A DNA stretch of 64,000 nt from Tetrastigma voinierianum (Eukaryota > Streptophyta > Magnoliopsida > Vitales > Vitaceae). Below, in pieces: positions 11,291 to 22,385 of the stretch. Numbering within the stretch: position 1 is the stretch's first letter; each line of letters starts with the position of its first letter. The stretch is taken from contig JAEQBH010005293.1 in assembly GCA_016808115.1 (NCBI GenBank), positions 62,001 through 126,000 of the forward strand, written 5' to 3'. The translations under genes were made by a program, and so were the position numbers. Under the pieces are notes generated by a model. The model ran no database searches. It was given only the letters and a program-made list of their open reading frames with translations, and was not told the DNA's origin.

Positions 11291-12470
11291 TGTAATCCAT
11301 ACACCCGTAACCCTACACAACCCTTGCTTGGTGTGTAGCGCTAACCTTCAAGGTCACAATCTTCGACAATCCAATGAATTTGTCCAACTGATCCATACCA
11401 TGCGACATCCATTAGAGCCCTTGCTGGCTGACAACATCAATGCGATTTCGGTATCGAACCTCGAGTCCTCCCGACTCTATCACTTTCCCGATCTAAGTAC
11501 AGCGTGATAACCATGTCCGTGTGTTTTCATCTTGGGCAACATAACTCTTTGGCTTACACTTCAAGCCTATTACATTCTCACAGAAATTCGGGATATCTTC
11601 CTGGTCTCTTGCACCCTAACTCCAGGATTCCCACCTTGGGGATGCGGCCCCCTCTTTTAGCTGCCCAAACACACACTCTAATTACTTTCATTTTCCCTAA
11701 TCGAGACTTTGAGTCTTCGTGGACATAGTCCTAAAGACAAAACTCAACCCACACTCACTAAGAGTGGTGAATGACATGCAGCATACTATGCCTTGACTCG
11801 GCTTGATCATTGCCGTGCACATGAGCCTTAATAATGCCATCTTGTGACACCACATCCGGGGTCCACCCAGGTGACGAGTCTCGGAGATCTCTCACTCATA
11901 ATCTCGACCTATCGGTCAACTCTCACCTACATCTGGGAAGAACATCTATACATGGCTTCTGCAAAGGCCTTAACCTCTAAGCCCCAGATCAATGCCGTGT
12001 ATAGTATGACAACTAGGCTGGGTCTCGATTATTGACTGACTCGATGGGCATCAACTCATCCATGTCAAGCTTGACATCAGCCAACCAATGGTCACCACCC
12101 TAAGGTCCCTACCTTCCCGTTTACCTGACTTCGATATGTCCACGACTTGACCCCGCCTCTACGGCCCCTACGGCTATCGTGATGTTGCAGGAGTGCTTGT
12201 ATAACACCCAGCCCAGCGGGTTCCTCGACCCCTACTAGGGTGTGGAGGAATGAGCCAGTATACTCCCACGTCTATGGCTAGCTGGGTTTGCATTGTCCCA
12301 AAGTCTTGGGATCCTATCTCCTAGGGCATTCCCGAGTCACTCTGTACTCAATCAATGCAGATCACGAAACTAGTGTGAGAAGCGGTCTTGCCTCTTCCGA
12401 GACTAGAAGAAGGCTCATCCTCCCTCTTGCTACCAACACCGTATCCCAGGAGTGTTCAAGTATCCTCAAT
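11291..12470 (-). other. Interior A: unassigned pol-region block X
   Basis: This lies where RNase H and the integrase zinc finger should be, but I cannot match it to the corresponding part of interior B (19270-20200). It is clearly homologous to 25141-26260 in interior C, with shared stretches around 11515-11560 and 11700-11780. The part near 11310-11450 resembles the protease-proximal segment of B at 21250-21380 (an IVEDCDLEG-like reading against VVIDCDLYRE). I infer a rearranged copy, not a named domain. Confidence 0.5.
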
Positions 12471-13290
12471 CTCTTTCTATGGTCGGGCGCCCACCATGGA
12501 GTCCGTGTCCCGTGGCGAAATCATACAATCACGCCCCAGAATGGACAACTTGACCCATTCTCGCGTCTCTGGCCAATACCCGACCCGATCGAAACTACGT
12601 ATCTCAAAGATTGACGTTGGTCTCTCCCAACTCATCAACCTCCAACCTTTTCTAGGTCGTGACACTCTTGATGCGACACCCGTGTCCCAATCTCACCTCG
12701 ATAAATAAAACTTCGTACTACGGAACTTAGCGTCACAACTAATGGTCTCTTAACAGATGTAAACAATCCTCAAGTGATACTCATGCTCCCACTCTGACTG
12801 GGAGTAGATCAAAATGTTATCCACAAATACTACGACAAACTGATCTAGATAGGGTTGGAATATCCTATGCATGAGATCCATGAATGTCGTTGGCGCATTT
12901 CTCAATCCGAAGGGCATCACCGTGAACTCAAAGTGCTCATAACGCGTCCTAAACGCTGTCTTAGGGATATACGTATCCCCTAACCCTGTTTGATGGTAAC
13001 CCGGTGCGAGAAGGTCATCTAGGGTAGACTCGCTCCTCCTCACGATCAAGTAAATCGTCAATCCTCGGTAATGGGTACCGATTCTTGATCGTAACCCTGT
13101 TCAACTCCCTGTAGTCAATGCACAGTTGAAGGGTCTTACCCTTCTTCTTCGCAAATAGGACCGGAGCGCCCCATGGTGAAGTGCTCGGTCTAATGAACCC
13201 TTTGTCCAGTAGCTCCTGTAGCTGGAATCGAGTTCACACAGCTCAGCAGTGCCATCTATGCGGAGTCATAGAGATGGGTGAATTACCGGG
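12471..13290 (-). pseudogene. Interior A: reverse transcriptase and connection domain
   Basis: The minus-strand frame 13061-12750 contains the palm segment MPFGLRNAPTTFMDLM and then the box FVVVFVDNILIYS. The second catalytic aspartate of the usual FVDD or FIDD is therefore asparagine. The frame at 12665-12477 gives the connection segment with WERPTSIFEIRSF. The N-terminal fingers region is readable but shifted up to about 13290 (LCIDYRELN-like). The enzyme would copy element RNA into DNA in cytoplasmic particles; this copy cannot. Confidence 0.85.
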
Positions 13291-13699
13291 GTGTGGCTCG
13301 TCTCACAGAAGTCTACGACCCTTTGTGGAGGCGGTCCGGTGGCTCATGCGGAAAAACATCCACGCCTAGCGCACTACTCGGTAGATCTAAGTCGGGTCTC
13401 GTCGTCCTCTAGGGCAAGGCTCGCGAGCCCCGACCAGCTAGCGTCCACGACACTGGGCCGTATCATGCAGGCAAAATCATGTCATCTTGTCTCCACGAAA
13501 TACCATACAGTCGAATCCTACATATGGCGGTAACCCTCCCCACATGCTCACAATCGATAATGATCTTTGTAATTTGTCGTAATCCATCCCTAGGATGACG
13601 TAGAACTTTAAGCCAAGTCCATGATCCTCGAGGTCCACTTGTGAGTAAGTCCTCGAGATCTCTAACTTCGCAACCTCATTACTATCATTCTTATTCTCG
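13291..13699 (-). pseudogene. Interior A: protease remnant and RT linker
   Basis: Minus-strand fragments include a VDVFPHEPP-like linker preceding the reverse transcriptase and a VILGMDY-like segment, the hallmark of the C-terminal half of retropepsin-type gypsy proteases. The catalytic DSGA-type box is not visible. Several frameshifts separate the pieces. Confidence 0.6.
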
Positions 13700-14105
13700 C
13701 CCTAATCCTAGGGGAGACTCACGTACAACGGCTCCTCTAAGGTCTCTAGAGGTCCTTGCCCATTTCCACCATATTTGGGCCTCATTCTCTAGCTAGAATA
13801 CAACTAGTCTAATCTGTGGAGTGTCGAGGAACAATCAGCAGCCTCCCAGCACCTTCTCGTCTGCGTAAACCAATGGTGCACGTCACCCGTCGGATCTCAC
13901 TCCCTCACATTGAATGTCGGAGGATGATGAGTCCTAAACCTCTGGAGTTTACTAGGATCTTCTTGTCTACACATTATCTCGACTGTCTGTGCATTGACAT
14001 GTACCTCTGACCTCATCAAAGATACAGCGATCAAACACTAATTGTATGTCGACCGATTTACCCGTGAATGATTCTGCGTCTCGCCCTCTACTAGCCATCT
14101 ACTTA
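13700..14105 (-). pseudogene. Interior A: gag N-terminal remnant
   Basis: The minus-strand reading begins near 14105 and contains HHPPTFNVRE followed by a WF-containing segment. This matches the start of the plant gypsy gag domain (FxGxxDPxxAxxW type). Gag would assemble the cytoplasmic particle. Stops occur throughout, and the C-terminal gag and zinc knuckle are not recognised. Confidence 0.65.
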
Positions 14106-16184
14106 TGTGAAATGGCTACAAGATTCATGAAATTCTCATTTCAGTCTAACTAGCAATACACATGACAATTACTAGTAAACTTTACAACTATGAACCGACC
14201 CGTTCATTTTCCAAGTGGCGCTAACTCCCAACCACTCAATTCATTTATTCCGATAAAATTTTAAGCTTTCCTGTTCATTTCATTATCAAAATCCCTAAGG
14301 TCATAACCCATAACAGTATTACCCTTTTCCTATCGCATTTCACCATGCATATAATTTCCCTACGCAACTACCGCAATCCAGTTTCAAATGGTAGTTAAAC
14401 CAATCTGATATCTACAAGAGCATAACCACGACCCCGAGACACTAATCATACACATAACTCAGTGTATACACAATCAATTTCGCGTTTAAAATATTGTTTT
14501 CAATGAAATTTTAATTTCAAAAATTTTATCAAATTTTATTTGATTTGATTTTATTTTTTTAATTAATTTAATTTTTTTTAAAAAAAATTTTCGAAAATTT
14601 TGTGATGAATAGTGTTCATGAACAGTGTTCATGAACCGGGTCCAAACGGTGACTTCGAAACGGCGCGAGTCGAAAGCGGTCGAGAAAGAAAAAAAAACCA
14701 AGCGTTGCACGAGCTCCCGGTAGCCCAGCGAGCACGCCCAGTCACGCGTGTGTATGACGCTCATGGCCGCCGTATCGTGACCGGGTCCCTAGCCGTGTCA
14801 TGGCAAGGGGCCGGCCGTGTCGCAGGCCCCATTAGTAGGTATCGTAACTGGCCTTACGCCCTCGCTTGCCGCCGGCGCGAGCAGCACCTTTCGCCCCTCG
14901 CCATATTTCGCTTCATTTCGGCTACATGCCGCCCGAAGCACGTGTCGTGGCCGCCCGGCCGGCCGATGTCGTGGCCGTGTGTGCTTGGCGGTATGGCCAT
15001 ATCATGGCACGCCTCGCGACTTTCCTGATGCCAGTAGCCTAGCCCTGTCTGATTACTGTATTGCGACTTATTTCGGTGACTAACACCTTGGTCACAATAC
15101 AAGCGGTGTATTGCGATACACTTCTTGCCCAGCTATCCTTTTTGTTCTGGCTAAGGCCTAATATCACAATACAATCCTCAGCCTAGCCACTCCTCTTGCA
15201 ATACAATATTTTTCTTGCAATACAAATGGGCAGTAGCCCATTTCAATTTTTCTGCACAGATTTTTTTTTTTTTCGTTTTTCCTTATAAATATATATATAT
15301 ATTTTTTCACAATATTTTTTTTTTTCAACAGTTGGAAAATCACTAAAGTCACAAAAATCTTTTTTTTTTTTTTTTCATTTTCCATGATACATCAAATAAA
15401 TTTATAAATTTTTTTTTTTTCCATTTCCTTCAATTTTTCAATTTGTAAAATCTCAGAAAATTGTTTTTCTCCTCTTCTCAACCAAATAAATTTAAAAAAT
15501 TTATTTTCTTTGCTTCTAAATTTCCTCTCATTTTCCAACAACCCAAATAAATTTATTAAAATTTATTTTATTTAATTTTCCTCGGTTTTACACTGTAAAA
15601 CCTTAAAAATTAAATTTCTTCACCTCTAAACCAAATAAATTTATGAATTTATTTTGTTTATTTCTTTAGTTCAAGTTTACACACTGTAAACACCCAAAAT
15701 GTTCTCACACCTTAAAATTTCATTAAAAATTCTATTTTGTCATCCAATAAACCAAATAAATTGATTTAAATTTATTTCATTTCCGATTTTATTACCTTGT
15801 ACCACTGAAATATTTTCTAAAATATTTTACACTTCCATGCGCTAATCATAACACACAATACAATCTCAACACCTAAAATATGTCAAGCACTAAACACACA
15901 ACTTGCCTTGGCATACACACCAATCGTAAATATTCACAAAATCACACAAACACATCCCAACACACGTGCATGTAGTGTCCTAGTTTTATCCGTGATTTTC
16001 TAGGTAATCCATACTGGCTCAACATCGAACCACACCTAGTGGTGATGTTCTTCCTCAACTGGCCTAAGCTGACTCAAATTCTCCTAGGTTTCCACACCTA
16101 TACTCCACATCAAACCACCCAGTGGTGATGGATACCCAAACCCGAGCTCCCTAGGTATTCGTATACTAAGCTCGATACAGGCTG
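14106..16184 (-). mobile_element. Interior A: 5' leader with primer-binding site
   Basis: Two kilobases of non-coding leader between gag and LTR 2. The LTR-proximal end carries GCTCGATACAG (16170-16180), which in reverse resembles the initiator Met-tRNA primer site TGGTATCAGAGC in degraded form. The middle (about 15250-15800) is AT-rich with repeated AAATAAATTTATAAAATTTATTTT-like runs. 15060-15240 repeats the GCAATACAA motif. 14640-15060 is an unusually CpG-rich block missing from the leader of interior C. Confidence 0.75.
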
Positions 16185-18180
16185 TGGCGCCCCAGGCTTA
16201 GGAGATTAGTTGACTGCACGTCGACCACGGAATACAAAGTGGATGTGGTTACCCGAGCGCCCTTGGAAAATGGGCGAGTCTCGCTTTGTACGAGCTCTGC
16301 CGTAATACATCACACATAAACTGTCCCAAGCAGTCAATATAGCAATATATATCCAATATGGCCACTTGGTATACTTGATGCCCAATATACATGCCGACTA
16401 TAGACTCTGTTCTGCGCAATAGTTACAAAGAGTTAATATGTTTTTTTGCTCTTATACAATACATACACATTAAACTTAAAAAAGTTCTAATACGTATACA
16501 TCAAGCCACCACCAGTTTCTTCTAATCCTCGGTCTCTAGGACGGCGAGTCCCTCGCATGCTCCTGTGCACAGTAAATAAGGGGATCCCACGGTAGGTGAG
16601 CTAAAGCTTCGATGGAGAATTGCCCTATAGGGCTACTCACCACCTAGAGTGCGGTGCAATGTTCCAAAGTAAACACATCGAGCAAATGCATGATCCCCAT
16701 GAATGTCTACATGACCAACTGGATCCAGGAGTCCTCAGACTCTCTCACACTCTCTAAGCCTCGTATGGGAATATTAGTTCCTAATAGTGGACAGCCCTCA
16801 GATGTATATATGCTCCGATTGGGCGCTCCGACGATTGATATATTGACATTTAATGGACTACCCTCCGATGAATATCAATTGGGCCGCTCCGACGATTGAT
16901 ATTTTTCTTCATTTGGACTACCCTTCGATGATTAATATTTTAGACTACCCTCCGAACCATTTTCCTCTAGACTCGTCTCATGCACTAACTCCTAAAATCG
17001 TAGGATGTTCCAGTGCATATGGAATGCATGTATGCCAATTCCAATACAGTCTAATCCACATGCAAATATATAAACATGAATATATTCACATAAAAATTTA
17101 ATCACACAATCATGTTATGTAATTATTCTACAACTCATACATCAAGATTAGCTCCCTTGGGCTAATGATCACACCAAATGAATTAGGTTAATCCTCGACC
17201 AAACATATTTTTCTCAAAAATATATTTTTAGAACAACTTGTTTCGAGGAATAGTGAAACCACCGGTTGCTATTCAGAAAAATCAATCAACGGTTCACCTT
17301 GTGAACCAGAAATCCGACGTTCAGTGATCAAACCAACTTACATGATGTGCACATGAATGTACACTTAAATCAACCCAAACAACCTATGACCCACTAAATT
17401 TTAGGTATCACGGATGGTGAGAAAAATCGAAAGAATTTCTATGGTGATTCCATGTTTTGGGACCGATCAAAACTGACCCCTCACGGCCTCATTCAACCGA
17501 AACATTAGTAAAACATTTAAAATGGGAATAAAACCCAAGTAGGGAGAAAATCCTACCTCAAGGAGTTTGAAGAAACTCCCAATCCCGGAGTCCACGCGTA
17601 GCCTGCCCCGCGTAGAACGTTTTCCCTTCTTGCCCCGAAGACCGCCGACGGTCGGATCGCCCGTATTTTTAGAGAGAAGTTAGACCCTCTCACTCCTAAA
17701 ACATAAAAAAAAAGAACCAGGTGCTCTCTGCACCCCTACTGCCCGATTTGGTCTTCATTTTTGAAGAGATGACACTATTGGACATTTTGTCCTTTAGTGT
17801 CATTTAAATCATTTTCATTAATGACCTTTTTGTCCTTCTTTTCCCAGTTTTGACATTCGACTCTACCTCGGCCGTCCATTTTCATCATTTCTCTACTCAT
17901 ACCACTTATGGAACATGAGTACTTGTTATATGTGATTTTCGTCGCATAAACCAGTTTGCAACACAAAAGCGATGCCTTAGCGTGCGAATCAAACACATCA
18001 CCGGAATATTACGAATTTCTGCAGTGCTAACTAGATTTTCAAAGCGATTCAACGGTACAATCCGTTTCGTCATCCAAGATCTAGAGAATAAATTACGGAT
18101 TTTTAACCGAAATTACAATTTTGTAATCGAAATTACAATTTTGCCCATATTCCAGAAATTGGAATTTCTCGGGTCTTACA
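16185..18180 (-). mobile_element. LTR 2 of the family 1 chain
   Basis: A 2.0 kb LTR. On the minus strand it begins TGTAAGACCCGAG and ends in TGGGGCGCCA. It serves two interiors: it is 5' LTR for A (primer site on its left) and 3' LTR for B (polypurine tract on its right). It contains the minisatellite at 16800-16950 and the conserved LTR block at about 16571-16650. Confidence 0.9.
16800..16950 (-). repeat. LTR-internal minisatellite (LTR 2)
   Basis: Two to three units of the family 1 array, with GGGC(G/C)GCTCCGACGATTGATAT and GGACTACCCTCCGATGA repeated. Confidence 0.75.
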
Positions 18181-18203
18181 TTTACACTCTCCCCCCCTTA
18201 AAA
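18181..18203 (-). promoter_or_regulatory. Polypurine tract of interior B
   Basis: On the minus strand, AAGGGGGGAGAGTGTAAA lies directly against the LTR start. It is the expected plus-strand DNA synthesis primer of a gypsy element and fixes the orientation of interior B. Confidence 0.85.
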
Positions 18204-18289
18204 GAATTTTGTTCCAAAATTCACCCACACATACACACAATCAAACACATGCATATGCGATAGTCATTTAAAACATTAATGACTAAGCG

Positions 18290-18730
18290 CACCTTCCCTG
18301 TCGAACAAGAAGGGATAGTTAGTAACCACGGTGTCCTCACGCTCCCATCGCCTCCTACGACTCCTCGGTCTTTGCCACAACACCTTTACAAGCCTCCGCG
18401 GTCTTGCCAGCAAAACTTTTATACCGGCTATCGCGATACGTCACGTTCCCTCCTCGAAGGTCCAGTAGCATTAACAGCAAGTTCTCGATCCGCACTGAGT
18501 TGGATGCAGGTGTACTTAGAGACATAGAGACGTTAAACACCTCATGAACTCTCGACAAACTTGGCGGTAACGCTAATTGATACGCAATCGCGCCCACCCT
18601 CTTGAGTACCTTGAAGGGTCCAATGTACCTCGGCGACAGCTTCCCTCGTTTGCCGAATCTGATCACTCCTTTCTTAGGTATCACCTTAAAGAAGACATGA
18701 TCACCCGCCTTGAACTCTAGAGGTCATCGT
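18290..18730 (-). pseudogene. Interior B: integrase C-terminal domain and tail
   Basis: The minus-strand frame 18684-18355 reads IPKKGVIRFGKRGKLSPRYI, then GPFKVLKRVGAIAYQLALPP and LSRVHEVFNVSM. This is the SH3-like integrase C-terminal fold of plant gypsy elements, followed by the degenerate chromodomain-like tail. The fold contributes to chromatin targeting in related elements. The tail is frameshifted. Confidence 0.88.
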
Positions 18731-18748
18731 CGTACATCAGCGTAACTC

Positions 18749-19290
18749 TTATGTCGGCTCGACCCCCGATGGGAAACGCTTAGGATCATACCTTATGGTG
18801 TCTCTAATCAAATTTGGACCCGGTGATGGGCTCTCCCACCTGCGTCCCGACATATCAGGTGATCGACATGGCCTCTGTGGGGGCCTCATAGGGCACCATC
18901 TGAATACTAACTGTGCTTGTTGTGTAGGCGAGAACTCTATCAAGGGAAAGTGCTCATCCCAGCTACCCTTGAGATCCAAGACACATGCTCGCAGCATGTT
19001 CTCTAAAATCTGAATAGTCCGCTCTAATTGACCATCCGTCTGAGGACGAAAAGTGGTACTCATCGACAGCTGTGTCCCCATGGCCTTCTGGAAACTCTTC
19101 CAGAACTAAGCAGTAAACCGAGGATCCCGATCCGATCTATGGAGACTGCAACTCCATGCAACCTTACTATCTCAGTATATACAACTGAGAATTCCTCTAG
19201 TGTGGCGTTCCACGACCCGAGAAGAAAATGTCTGGAGCTTGGTGGTCGGTCCGCTATAACCCACCACATCATGCTTTGATGTCCGTGGCA
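18749..19290 (-). pseudogene. Interior B: integrase catalytic core
   Basis: Minus-strand frame 19272-19060 gives WVIADRPPSS and ATLEEFSVVYTEIVRLHGV. Frame 19081-18749 gives GTQLSMSTTFRPQTDGQLER and ILENMLRACVLDLKGSWDEH. Together they form most of the RNase H-fold integrase core. One frameshift lies between them and another follows GSWDEHFPLIEF. The second acidic residue region (SDRDPRFT-type) is damaged. Confidence 0.88.
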
Positions 19291-19574
19291 AGTGAGTCCT
19301 GGTCCATTTGTGATGTGCTCCCACTTCCCTCCGCTATCTCCGATGTTTGGGTAGCCTGGCGGCCTGCGGTGCTTTCGGCCTTGATGGCAGCACGTGAGAC
19401 CTGCGTCGAGATAAAATCCCCGACGTGCCTCTTCATCCCGCTCCAGTAATACTGGTGACGAAGGTCATGATACATCTTCGTGCCACCTGGATGCATAGCG
19501 AATCGGGAGCAATGGAACTCCCTGAGGATCTCCGCCCTCAAATCCGTCGATTGGGGACCCACGGCTTGATCCAC
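19291..19574 (-). pseudogene. Interior B: integrase zinc-binding domain
   Basis: The minus-strand reading contains LREFHCSRFAMHPGGTKMY and YYWSGMKRHVGDFIST, the HHCC-type domain. Both histidines are visible. The downstream CxxC is lost because the frame reads STQVSR where the family has STCxTC. The domain orders integrase on LTR ends in related elements. Confidence 0.87.
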
Positions 19575-19706
19575 ATGCGAAAGGCGCCATACGTAGATGG
19601 CGGAAGCGCCGTTGGTATCAGTTATTTGTACTCGGTACGTGGATGCTAGTTACTGCGTCCTGCAGCGGGACTCTATTTTCTGCTCATTAGAGGAGCGGCG
19701 TAGCCA

Positions 19707-20200
19707 TCATACTTCCCAGGTACCTTGAGCTTTGCTTATGTGCCTGATGCAGGCGGCCCATTGTGCCGAGCATCGCCACTCGGAAAGTATACTAACCCGG
19801 TACTCCACGTGATTTTTTCGGCTAAGCATCGGACACCACGATGCTGCAGGATGGTAATGCAAAGTGAATTCGTAATCTTCCAAAATCTCCATCCACCTAC
19901 GGCTTGCCTCATGTTGAGGTCTCGGCTGGCGTGAAGATGTATTCGGACACGTAGTGCGAAGCACCTCGACGCTCACCATATAGTGAGTGGCGCCAAATCT
20001 TTGGGGCAAAGACTCTGACGGTAACTCCATGTGTGTTAGGGTAATTACGCCGTGACTCTTAAATGCACCGAGAACCATAAACCCCAACCTTCCACCGGTT
20101 GCATCATAACACACTCCGGTCCATCGTTCGAATCCGCAGTACCTTTGTGTACCTCTGTCCCCTTTCTGAGACTATTAGAATAGGATCTGAAGTAAGCCTC
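19707..20200 (-). pseudogene. Interior B: RNase H domain
   Basis: The minus-strand frame includes RRWMEILEDYEFTLHYHP, the conserved segment near the end of gypsy RNase H, followed by a degraded version of the usual ADALSRK. Upstream catalytic segments are poorly preserved. RNase H would remove the RNA template during cDNA synthesis. Confidence 0.75.
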
Positions 20201-20375
20201 CTCTTCAATTCCTATAACGCTCTCTCCACGCGAAAGGTCATCAGCCTAAACTTGACCTCCTTCAGGGTCAATCTTGTCATAAGCGCTAAGCCTGCAGGAA
20301 AAATCTCCATAAACCTCTGCAACACTTGCCAATCGAGGCTTCGTATCTCAAAGGCGGCCGGTCTCTCCCAGCTCA

Positions 20376-21010
20376 TCATAGCCTCGACCTTCCCGGGTCA
20401 GCGATACACTGGCGACACCACGTGTCCCGAAACCCACCTCGACAGAAGCGAATCCTCGCACTTGCAGACTTGGCGCCTGGCCCGATGATCCTTAAAAGCT
20501 GTAGTACGATTCTCAAGTGATCCTCATGCTCAACCTCCGATTGGGAGTAGACCAGGATGTCATCAACAAAGACCACCACAAATTGATCTAAATAGGGTTG
20601 GAACACCCTATTCATGAGGCTCATGAATCTCGCCGGTGCATTCGTCGATCGGGCATCACGAGTAAGCTGAAGTGCCCGTCTGGCGTCTGGAAACGGTTGT
20701 CTTAGGGATGTGCGCCTCCCGCAACTCTCAGCGTGGTAACCGGTCACGAAGGTCTATCTTGGAGTAGACTCGCGCCCCTCTCAGCTGATCAAATAAGTCA
20801 TCAATCCTTGATAATGGATACCGATTCTTGATTGTAACCCTGTTCAACTGTCTATAATCGATGCATAGTCGAAGGTCTTATCGCCTTTGTATGAAATAGA
20901 GCAGGAGCACCCATGGTGGCGCTTGGTCTAATGAGCCCTTGCCCGATAACTCATGTATCCCGGACCTTGAGCTCACAACTCAGCGGTGCCATCCCTATTC
21001 GGGTCATAGA
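20376..21010 (-). pseudogene. Interior B: reverse transcriptase
   Basis: Minus-strand frame 20747-20376 carries MSLMNRVFQPYLDQFVVVF followed by VDDILVYSQSE, with both catalytic aspartates of the FVDD box intact. The N-terminal part, with an LCIDYRQLN-like motif and an IKNRYPLSRIDDL-like motif, is read at about 20780-20920. The frame is interrupted between fingers and palm. Confidence 0.88.
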
Positions 21011-21163
21011 AATGGGCGACGTCGAGGATGTGACTTCAATCGAAATCTACATCCCTCGGTGGAGGTAATCCCGGTAGCTCATCCGAAAAAACATCCTCAT
21101 ACTCGCAAACCACTCGAAGTAGACTCATATCCTATCTCACCTCTTCCTCCAAGGTAAGGCTAG

Positions 21164-21687
21164 CTAGCCAACTGCGTCAATGCCGTGCCATCGATAGATG
21201 ATGGTATGGGGGTGAAACATCATGCTATTCCCACCCAAACACGAACCTGAAGTACCATCTGGTGTGTAGTGGTAACTTTCTCTATACAGGTCACAATCTA
21301 TGACAACCAGTTCGTCAACCAGTCCATCCAGGGATGACCTCAAATACGAAATTTCCATGACTAGAAGGTCCACGGGTGGAATTAGAATCGAGTCTCTAAC
21401 TCACATCTGACGTATCCGTCGATTCTAGCCTTGGTCCCTAGGAGAACTCATGTTGTGGTCAGGTCTCAACCTCTAGGCCCAATACTCCTCACACAAGATG
21501 CGATAATAAGGAATGCGATGCGACCAAATAACACCCTTGCCCACGGCGAAAAAGTGACGTGCAGATCAGCGGCCCGATCTGGCTGTATCGGTGCAGATGT
21601 GAGCGTGAACATGCCTGAGCCCCGAAGTCCGACCTGCCTCCTTATGACGCAGCCCGCCTCGGCCCCTTTGTCGATTGAAACACTCAA
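21164..21687 (-). pseudogene. Interior B: protease region
   Basis: Frame 21373-21164 holds a stretch with VDELVVIDCDLYRE and TPDGTSG, resembling the C-terminal half of the gypsy protease and its link to RT. Frame 21687-21466 ends in ARVLFGRIAFLIIASCV, where the family would have VLFDSGASHSFI-type sequence, so the catalytic DSGA box is destroyed. Confidence 0.65.
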
Positions 21688-21689
21688 TG

Positions 21690-22385
21690 CTCTTATCGCA
21701 CTGCGGGGCCGATACCTATTCCTAGCCAGTGCTCGGTGGGAGAACTATCTTGAATCTGCTCATGTCCTGTGATGATCGGGGCCCATGGTGTCCACGTCTT
21801 TGAAACCCATGTGTCGAGACGATTCGCCTCATGTGTCCCGGTGATGGCGGTGGAAACATGTCATCGCTACCCGGCTGTTAGTGGACTAACCTTGGCCTTT
21901 GTTAGGCGTGGCCGCCCGAAAACCCTCGTGGAATAGAAGTCCTCTGCTTCTTTCTCGAGCATGAAGAAGAAGCTTGGCTCCCCCTCTTCTTATCACTAGC
22001 ACCCGCATCTCGGATGCTACTAGCGTCATCTACCTCTCGCTCAATAATCAAGGTTGTACTAACCATTGAGTGCTATCTGTACACGGTTATATCTATCAAT
22101 CTTTACCGGATGAACAACAGCTAACTCAAACTTCCTGACGTAAACATAAATCCGTGTACATAATCATCCTGCTTGTTTACCAACTCACGTGAATCGGCTA
22201 CATACTCGAATATGATCATCATCCTGTCTCGACTCAAGGAACTCTCGAGGGCCTTCTCATGTCTAGCGAGGAAGACGGAGAGTACTTCCGTGAATGCGAA
22301 GATGTCCCAGTAATCGTAGTCTCCGGATCCCCAGAGAGTGGTGACCTCCCCTGGAATCTGGGACTCACCCTCCAGTGGGAATGTG
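21690..22385 (-). pseudogene. Interior B: gag remnant
   Basis: Minus-strand pieces such as EFLESRQDDD and VRKFELAVVHP resemble the central gag domain (EFLxLxQ...VxxYxxxF...RxFxxGL) of plant gypsy elements. It is heavily shifted. It ends at the LTR 3 border without a start codon context or leader. Confidence 0.55.

Larger units (their letters stand above)
8143..16184 (-). mobile_element. Interior A of family 1 gypsy element
   Basis: This is the decayed internal region between LTR 1 and LTR 2, read on the minus strand. In transcription order it holds primer site, leader, gag, protease, reverse transcriptase with connection domain, an unassigned block, integrase tail and the degraded polypurine border. 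It is interrupted by a plus-strand solo LTR at 8289-10585. The pieces are too broken to be expressed. The usual RNase H and integrase N-terminal parts are not found where expected. Confidence 0.8.
18181..22385 (-). mobile_element. Interior B of family 1 gypsy element
   Basis: Interior with the standard gypsy order gag, protease, reverse transcriptase, RNase H, integrase, all on the minus strand. It is the best preserved pol of the three interiors. It has no leader or primer site: gag-like sequence runs straight into LTR 3 near 22385, so about 2 kb present in A and C is missing. Confidence 0.85.

Noticed and set aside
14612..15028. 138-codon frame in the CpG-rich block of leader A
   Set aside because: No recognisable domain or homologue, and overlapping frames on both strands are similarly open because of the GC-rich composition.
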